In this document: in pieces, positions 57,006 to 64,000 of the stretch
Position numbering within the stretch: the first letter of the stretch is position 1
Layout of the letters: every line of letters begins with the position of its first letter
Assembly (NCBI GenBank): GCA_947683425.1
Contig: CANTUQ010000102.1
Coordinates: forward strand, 2,101,501 to 2,165,500
Reading direction: 5' to 3'
Origin: Excoecaria cochinchinensis
Taxonomy: Eukaryota; Streptophyta; Magnoliopsida; Malpighiales; Euphorbiaceae
DNA length: 64,000 nucleotides
Translations under genes and position numbers: made by a program
Notes under the pieces: model-generated
Seen by the model: only the letters and a program-made list of their open reading frames with translations
What the model was told of the DNA's origin: nothing
Databases searched by the model: none

Positions 57006-57573
57006 CTCATTTATAATTAACCAAAATATTAATAAAAGAAAAGTTTCAAACTACTCTCTTGTTTAGACCTTCGAGATTAGACGAACTTTCCCAATTTCTT
57101 GTAAATTGGGTTACGATTCCAAAATATCTCAAAGTTGCCTAAAGGTTTCATGGGATTAGATGAACTTTCCCAATGTTTTATTGGGTAGAGATTCCAAATT
57201 ATCTCATGTTACTTAAAATCTAAAGATGTGAACCCTCTCGGGCCTTAAAAGCGGGCTTTCGAGACTGATCGGGTTTGGTGTGCATCACAGTTCATTTATA
57301 ATTAACCAAAACATTAATAAAAGTAAAGTTCCTAACTACTCTCTAGTTTAGACCCTCGGGGTTAGACGAACTTTCCAATTTCTTGTAAATTGGGTAGCGA
57401 CTCCAAAATATCTCAAAGGTGCCTAAAGGTTTCATGGGATTAGATGAACTTCCCCAACGTTTTATTGGGTAGAGATTCCAAAATATCTCATGCTACCCAA
57501 GATCTAAAGATGCAAACCCTTTTAGGCCCTAAAAGCAGGCTTTCGAGGCTGAGCGAGTTCGGCGTGCGCCACA
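57006..57573 (+). repeat. Tandem duplication of the last 285 bp of the element I LTR
   Basis: Two copies starting TCATTTATAATTAACC at 57007 and 57292. Each ends in an LTR-like terminus. Confidence 0.88.
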
Positions 57574-58995
57574 GTTGTCATTTCTTTTTTGAAGTGAAGC
57601 TTACCCAACATGTGTCCCGATGCATGCCATAGGTTTCTCTTGACCATTTAATCGTATATTCATGCCTAGCTTATGCATATGTTATTATCTACATGCACCA
57701 TACAACAACGGTAATCATAACTAGACATGTAATGTAAAAGCACTGGTTTTATTCAATCTCAAGGGTAATACCGTGTGTGCATCCCACTCTTATTATCAAT
57801 CAGCTCTCTTCATTAAATATTTTTCCTCAAACCCCTAATTTTTACCTAGGGCGCCTTGTTTCTATCTTCACTCTAGCGGGGTGCCCAATTTTAATAAGGT
57901 TGCCTTTCTTCAGTTTTTGACCTACGAGGCTTTTTCTTTTTTCATTTCATTTTTTTGTTTGTTTGTTTTTTTTGTCATAGAACCTTTTTTACTCCATTAG
58001 CATTTCTTAATTTCTTGAATCTTCTTCCATTATTATCGGCGAGGATGTCTGTCATTTCTATTAGCAGCTTTTCTGACTTTAACTTATGTAACCTGGAGCA
58101 TTTGATCTGAGTTATTTGTATATCAGGTTACCTTCTTTCTAATAATGGCTTTCAACTTACTTCTAAAAGATTAAGACAAACTTCCTTTTAGCAAATTCGA
58201 CCAAGGTGATGAGCTCTTTTTCTATGTTTAACTACAAGAGTTCACATTTTACTCATTTTGGCTCCAGATGGTTAAAGGTCAATTTTTTGGTGATCTTTGT
58301 GGTGACTATCTCAAATGGTTAGAAGGAATGGAATTCTGAGACTTGATTTTGATAGTGGGGTTTCTTTATTCTTTTTTTTTTCTTTTTTCTCCTTTTTTCT
58401 CTTTTTTTAAGGAGAAAAGAATGGTTAGGGGTTAAGGTTTTATCTACTGTCTTGTACACTGCTCCACCTAAGGATAACAAGCCGAGGCGATAACTTGGGA
58501 CTCATCTTGGTCTTTATTTGTGGCATCTTTAGAAAACTTTGGCATTTCTAAGTAATTTGGGAATATTATGAAGTTATAGTTGCTTGTTACTTGAAATATT
58601 CATCTTATCCTCCTTATGAATTGGCCAACTTGTTATCGCGGTAAGCTGGAGTAGCGTGTCCTAGCGATGTCTTTGTCGATTCTAGGCCTAGGCTATGATT
58701 TTTTATTTTTTTAATCTCTCTAATTTATCTCACTTCAGGAGTCAGATTGGATGCAACCAAGATGTTTGTTCTTCGACATTAAATAAAGCAATGTTTATTT
58801 AATTAATGTCCCATAAGTCATGATTATTGTCATGCATGATGCAATAAAATAAGACATTATATGTATAAGAAAAACCCACATTATTAACACAGTTAGAGAA
58901 ACCAATGCATTATCAAAGCATTAGTTCATAGACACATTATGTTATCATTATTTCAACCTCTTTATCCCTTGCTTCTTCTTTATGGATTTGGGATT
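57574..58995 (-). other. No gene seen; possibly the 3' untranslated region of element H
   Basis: AT-rich. On the minus strand near 57850-57930 it has spaced GGGCRCC and GTGAAGAT strings in the style of Tat 3' regions. No pol motif is visible, so H's pol is missing between its gag and this stretch. Confidence 0.4.
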
Positions 58996-58999
58996 TGTT

Positions 59000-60282
59000 G
59001 GGTGTCGGTCAGATCCTGAATACAGTTCCTCAAAGCTCAACAGTAGTTGATCTTATGCCCTATATGCTGGTGGTAGTTATAAAACCAATCGGTCCTATGA
59101 TCGAGCTTTCTAAGGTTCTCTTCTAGTATAGGGGGCAATGGTTGCAATTTTCCTTCATTTATAAGATGGGCAAGACACCAAGATAATGGTCTGCTTAGAT
59201 CTGAATAACATCGCCGAGTTATTCTTATAGCTAAAACTTTAGCGATTTACCACCATTGTTGCTGCTGTTCCCATTATCCTTACCAAAGCTCGGGTTTACA
59301 GACTTGGCCACTTTCTCCTGATGCTTGGCCTCGGTCTCAATGGCTATGTCTTTGAGGGATTTCCAATCTTTTAAGCCTTTTATTTTAAACCCTTCCCTCA
59401 AGTATAGGCTTGTGTTCCTGATGAACAGCTTGATTTGATCCAAAGTATCGAGTTTTCAGTTCATATCCATGACTCGGTTCCTTTATTGAGTAGGATACTC
59501 ATGGAAGGACTCATCATGCTTCTGCTATAAAAGCTCAAGGTCTTTCAGCATGACCTCCATCCTGGTACTGCAGTCATACTGCTTTAGGAACTCCTAAGTC
59601 AAAAGATCCTAATCTTCTTTAGCCCTTCTACTTAGACCATGACATCAATCGATTGTAGGCCCCATAAGGCTAAGGCAGAAATACTCTATTTTTTGCTTCC
59701 TCATCAATGTCATCCTGTTCATTACCAATGATTACTGCTTTACATGCGCTGATGGATCAGAAGTGCCATCAAACTTTGGAATATCGGGCATTTTAAAGCT
59801 CTAAGGAAGTAGATCTTCACCATCTAAGTCCTTATTTTCAGGGTTCATCCCTTTTCCCGCTGTTAACATGTGAGTCATTGCATCAAACCTTTCTTCCATT
59901 TTCCTCCACATTATCTCCTTTTTCTTAGGCGCCTTACCCTCACTACAACTGGCTCTTCTTTCAAAAAATCATCCTCAAGACCATAAGCTCCATTCCTTCT
60001 CTGCTCTACGGGTGCTATAACCTTGGGCCTGGCCGTTGGTGGATGTACTGTAGCTGCCGTCTGAAGAGCTTCCCTGATTGGATCTTATTCACTTTGTCCC
60101 ACGACAGGAGCAATGGGCTGCTGCCCAGCGGGTGGTGCTAGTATGGCAGCGAGATTTCCCATAATCGCCATCATTTGTCTCTTGAATTTGTCAAACCTTC
60201 TATCCATTTCCTGGGACTTTTTATCTATTTCCTCAGCAATTATGGTATGGGTTGCATTAGACTCTTATAAAAAATCATCCAT
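59000..60282 (-). pseudogene. gag: gag of degenerate Tat element H
   Basis: Minus strand, start at ATG 60282. Recognisable pieces: AEEIDK near the start, a gag-domain trace at about 59650-59500 (counterparts of DLELL and TRMEV), FIRNTSLYLREGFKIKGLKDW at 59440-59370, and after 59220 a trace of the SxPLSWxLxxLIxEGKLQPLP block and zinc knuckle. Many stops and at least one frame change. Not functional. Confidence 0.75.
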
Positions 60283-61255
60283 TTCTAAAGATTATTCTAA
60301 ATTCCCATAAATTGCACTTGATTTTGGTTGCACAGTAAAAAATCCTTTGATAAGGCAGCCGTCTGAACCCCTAAACCAACTAGGTAAATGGTCTATAATG
60401 GCTGAAAAACCAAGAAATTAGAATGAGGCATGCGATGCATGAAAAAAATTTATACGCAGGATGATATGTACATGTGAAAATTATATGCACAAAATAGGAT
60501 GTACACACACGAAGGAAATTATTTTTTTTATATGCATGAATGACACGTAATGCATGAGCATGTTCGACAACATCCATAACCACATTCAAGCAGATAAATC
60601 CTTTTAACTTTCTTGCTCCCATACAGGAGGTCGTGCGGTCTCTTTCCTAGATGAGGTTAATCCAAGGGTTATCGGGGAACCCAATGGACGCGTATGGTGC
60701 TCGATAAAAAATCGGCAGCATAATGCCTCTTATTTAAAAAGCATACGTATGGGTTTTGAATATTGCATATTCAAACAATTCAAACAATTCAAAATAGGTC
60801 CATCGGGGCCTGAAAGTCTTTGATTGAGTGACCATTTAATTTAATTCAATACATAACGGTCCACATAGCAAGCATAATATTACGGTACATGTCACCTAGG
60901 GGAAGTATTTATCATCATTACATGGGCTTTAGTCGGGATGATGATATTTTACGGTTACCCAAGCATGATCCCTGCCCACGAATCTAGCTCATCACGAGCA
61001 TCATGACCGGTCGGGTTATCATTTGCTATACCAAATGGTATGAGGCTTGGGTTAGTAATTATCCTTAACACTTTCCTACATTGAGTGAACGTAGGGTAGT
61101 GTTTCAGGAATGCACCGAGGCTAAGAAAGGGACCATCTAGCATAAATATAAGGCTCTAGCATGAATGCAATTTTTTTAAAAGAGATAACATTTTAATTTC
61201 AAAACTCAATTATATTTAATTTTAACCAAGACATTTTAGGAGAAAAGTCTCTTAG
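60283..61255 (-). other. Leader of element H
   Basis: Minus-strand counterpart of the leaders of A, B and F (same blocks near 61050-61110 and 60640-60720). The conserved N-terminal extension is destroyed. Confidence 0.6.
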
Positions 61256-61273
61256 TCCCTAGCAGAGTCACCA
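61256..61273 (-). other. Degenerate primer binding site of element H
   Basis: TGGTGACTCTGCTAGGGA on the minus strand; four changes from the sites of A, B and F. Confidence 0.7.
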
Positions 61274-61420
61274 CTGTAACGTGTGCGAAATCCCGTTCGA
61301 CCCAAGAGGCTCGCTTTTAGGGTTAAAGAAAGGTTCATTAAACTCATGAGGATTGGTCATTTTGCAGTGGATAAGGAATCACCCCTATTCATTTGCTAAT
61401 GATAAAACTATGAATGCATC

Positions 61421-61640
61421 TATTTTGGGCAACAAGAGGTATTTTGGAGTCGACACCCAATAAAACATTAGGAAAGTTTGTCTAACTTCGTGAGGCCTAA
61501 GACTGGAGAGAGTTCGAGACATCACTCTTACGTCTATTTTGGGCAAGAAGAAGGTATTTTGGAGTCACCACCCAATAAAATATTAGGAAAGTTCGTCTAA
61601 CCTTACGAAACCTAAGACCAGAGATAGTTTAGGACAACAC
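61421..61640 (-). repeat. Tandem duplication of 114 bp in U5 of element H
   Basis: Two copies, marked on the plus strand by TATTTTGGGC at 61421 and 61535. Each carries a decayed primer-site-like string (GGAGTCGACACCCAAT and GGAGTCACCACCCAAT). Confidence 0.85.
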
Positions 61641-62703
61641 TTCTACTTGTACCTTGGTTAAAGTTTATAAATGAGTTTTTAAGGTTAAAACTTCCATCTC
61701 TCTTCCCACATGATTTCATGCTTTTAAACTAAAGTACATTTCAAGCATTCAAGGAAAACAGTAAAGAAAGTGGTAAATAAAGCAATAAATATATAAGCCT
61801 ACAATGGAAGAAAAGGGCAGAATACAACCCTAACAAATGAAAGAATTCATACATAAAATGGGCAATTCACTTAAGATAGGAACATTGGTTCCTGCATGCA
61901 TATTTACAAAATCGAAGAGTTTCTCGAATAATTTTTGAAAATCGGGATAAGTGATCCCATTTTGATAATAAAAAAAGAACTCTTTAGCTTAACTGACACT
62001 TTATTGGATAAAAAATTAGGATATTTGTCCTATTTTATTAAAAAATTCCCATTTTATTTGTACAAGTCTTTTTGTGAGTTTTTATGTTAAGCGTGCAAAA
62101 AATCTTTTATTATTATAATTCAAAACCAAAATAATAGCAAAATAAAATAGAGAAAGTACAAAAAGAAAATTACAAATCCCACGCATCCTGGCCTCCAAAT
62201 CTCCATTCGGTGGGAAACACTCTTATGCGTGTGGGTTCATTAAATCAATAAAAGGAAACGAATAGTTAGTAATGTAATAAAAATAAATAGATTAATTAAA
62301 AATAAATAAAGAATTAAGAATAATAAATAATTAAGAACAATAACATGAAAATACGAAGAAGTAATAAAATAAAATTAATGCACAAATAGAAAATAAAATG
62401 GATTAAATTCAATGCATTAATATGAATAAAGAATAAAAGAAAATAGTAAAAGAAAATAAATAATGAATAAAAGAAATGATTAAAGGAAAAAATAAAAGAT
62501 GAAAGAAAAGGATACTGGCCCACATAAATACGTGCAAAATAAAAAAATAATGTAACAGTGGCTTATCATGGGCATGCACCAAATCATGCAAACAAAATAA
62601 AAGAAAAGTAGAAAAGGAAGTAGAAATGTGCGATATGCAGTAATAATAATAACCTAAAATACATGCAAACCATTACGTGAAAATGATGAAACCACCAAAA
62701 GCA

Positions 62704-62731
<28 letters not shown>
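62704..62731. repeat. (ATA)n microsatellite
   Basis: About nine units within the LTR of H. Confidence 0.95.
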
Positions 62732-62734
<3 letters not shown>

Positions 62735-64000
62735 TAGATTAATTATAACATAATGGGCACAAAAGAAACACTAAAAGGAAATAACAGTGGCCATGCAGGG
62801 GTAATGGCAAAATAAAATGAAACAAATAAAATCATGCAGGTCATTCAAAAATGAAATAAGAGAAATAAAAGCCTACAAGGACGTGGGAAAGTGAATAAAT
62901 GAAATAAAAAGATGAAACAAATAAGTAACAGTGGCCAAATCAACTAAATTGCCATGCAAAACTATGCATGAATTACAAGCTGCACATGAGCAACGAGAGA
63001 AGGGCAACTAGTTCATAGGCAAATGGGAACGGCAACAGGAAGAGCATCGACGAGCGGGAGGGAGGAGCTGTGAGCGGCTGGAACAGCTCCGCCTCCAACT
63101 CAAGAAAAACTCACTAAAACTCAAGAAAAAACTCAAGAAAAACTCACTAAATCTCACAAAATGGAAATTAAGCCAAAAGAACACAAGGGAAAGCTAGAAT
63201 CATGCACAAAATCATTTAAAAATAACCATTAATCCGGAAAGAATAAGAATTAAAGCATAAAACGAAAAATCATGAAACCAAAAAATTGAAGACACAAAGA
63301 ATTCGAAACAGAGAACAAAGGAAGAAAATGAACAGTAACAAAAACCAATTAACTTATTTGCTTAACTACATGATTTATATGGATTTTTGTGTATTAAGGA
63401 ATAAAATAATCACAAACATGAAGAAATAAATCAATTTACAAGCCAAAAACAAAGAGATCTAAGAAACTAAAAAAACAAATAAATGGAGAAACTACATGAG
63501 CCTACTGCTGTAAAAATAATATTGGTATTAATTTAAAGAGAGTTTTGAGGGATTAATGAATATTACCCTCAGTTTTTTTAACTCCATAGCCAAGAGAATC
63601 AAGTCGTTGTGGCTCCTCTCTTTGAATTTTCCCTCGGTTTGATGATGAAAACAGAGGTTTTTTTTTTTTTTTGTGTGTTTCTTTTCTTTTCTCCTCTTGG
63701 TCTTTCTTTGCTTTCTCTTTTTCGAGTAGGTGCCTCCTCCCTTGCTCTCTTTTTTTCTTGATCTGCCGTCCCCCCTATCTTCTATTCTAGGTTTTTTCCT
63801 TTTATATCCTATTCTAGGTAGGTTTTCTCCTTTATTTTTCCTTGATTTTCTCCTTCTTTTTTCTGTCTCTATTTATCCCTAAATATCCTCTAATTTATTT
63901 TTGATGTATCTAATGTATTTTCTTATAATGTTACATGTATTTAATTAATTAATCCCTCTCTCCTTTTTTTTTTTTTCTTTTTCTTCTTTTTCATATTGTA

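Larger units (their letters stand above)
55067..57573 (+). repeat. 3' LTR of element I, with duplicated end
   Basis: Starts TGTAAACACCAAGTCCCGAG. A short GC-rich island lies at 55264-55410 and AAGGGTAAATATTT at 55965-55978. A first LTR end (CATCACA) is at 57289 and a second (GCGCCACA) at 57573. No primer site follows, so it is a 3' LTR. A 117-codon hydrophobic ORF (56286-56639) is an AT-composition artefact. Confidence 0.8.
61275..64000 (-). repeat. 5' LTR of element H, start beyond the right edge
   Basis: Ends ACGTTACA at 61275 on the minus strand. Contains U5 blocks, an (ATA)n run, a short GC-rich inverted-repeat patch near 63030-63095, the leader motif GAGGGTAATATTCA at 63570-63557 and a TATA box (GGATATAAAAGG, 63809-63798). 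The LTR start is not reached. No gene. Confidence 0.75.

Overview
The window reads as plant nuclear heterochromatin: a stack of nested LTR retrotransposons in which I recognise no ordinary host gene. The lineages present are plant ones. Several Ty3/gypsy elements of the Tat/Ogre type have a primer site that fits tRNA-Arg and, in the best copy, two RNase H domains. One chromovirus carries a C-terminal chromodomain. One Athila-like element has a tRNA-Asp-type primer site. The species cannot be named from the sequence.

Left part (1-24273). Element A (Tat, minus strand) runs off the left edge. It has an open gag and an open pol in the same frame, separated by one amber codon, and a 2.2 kb 5' LTR ending at 8862. 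A sits inside the 5' LTR of element B (Tat, plus strand), whose LTR tail resumes at 8863. B has one gag-pol frame killed by six stop codons and is interrupted at 14697 by chromovirus C (minus strand). C keeps its 3' LTR and pol but is cut off inside gag at about 21574, where B's 3' untranslated repeats and 3' LTR (22243-24273) begin. One deletion therefore probably removed C's 5' end together with B's RNase H-integrase.

Middle part (24274-33833). Remnants of older elements: Tat 3' untranslated sequence, a two-exon antisense pseudogene (24613-25972), an Athila-type extra ORF (27217-31240) split by a clean solo LTR (27585-29971, target duplication ATGGG), a truncated Tat LTR, and the 3' untranslated part of Tat element I.

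Right part (33834-64000). Element F (Tat, target duplication GACTC, 33839-54153) is inserted in I. F has lost almost all of pol. Inside F's gag lies element G (38271-48256, target duplication TCCGG), a structurally complete Athila-like element with no gag or pol but two other ORFs and many copies of a short palindrome. I resumes at 54159 and ends with its 3' LTR (55067-57573). A degenerate minus-strand Tat element H (gag, primer site, partial LTR) fills the rest.

The most unusual signal is shared by the different families. Nearly every LTR carries a compact island of short, family-specific palindromes in otherwise AT-rich sequence. In the two LTRs of F, an 18-bp palindrome differs at two mirror-image positions and is still perfect. 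Other repeated themes are a GAGGGTAAATATTC motif 240-400 nt after the TATA box of Tat LTRs, a primer-site-like 11-mer behind a hairpin in U5, private tandem arrays just upstream of each Tat polypurine tract, and stop codons mostly explained by C-to-T change at CAG/CAA codons. Coordinates of LTR ends are exact where a target duplication or primer site fixes them, otherwise approximate. All family names come from motif recognition, not from a search.
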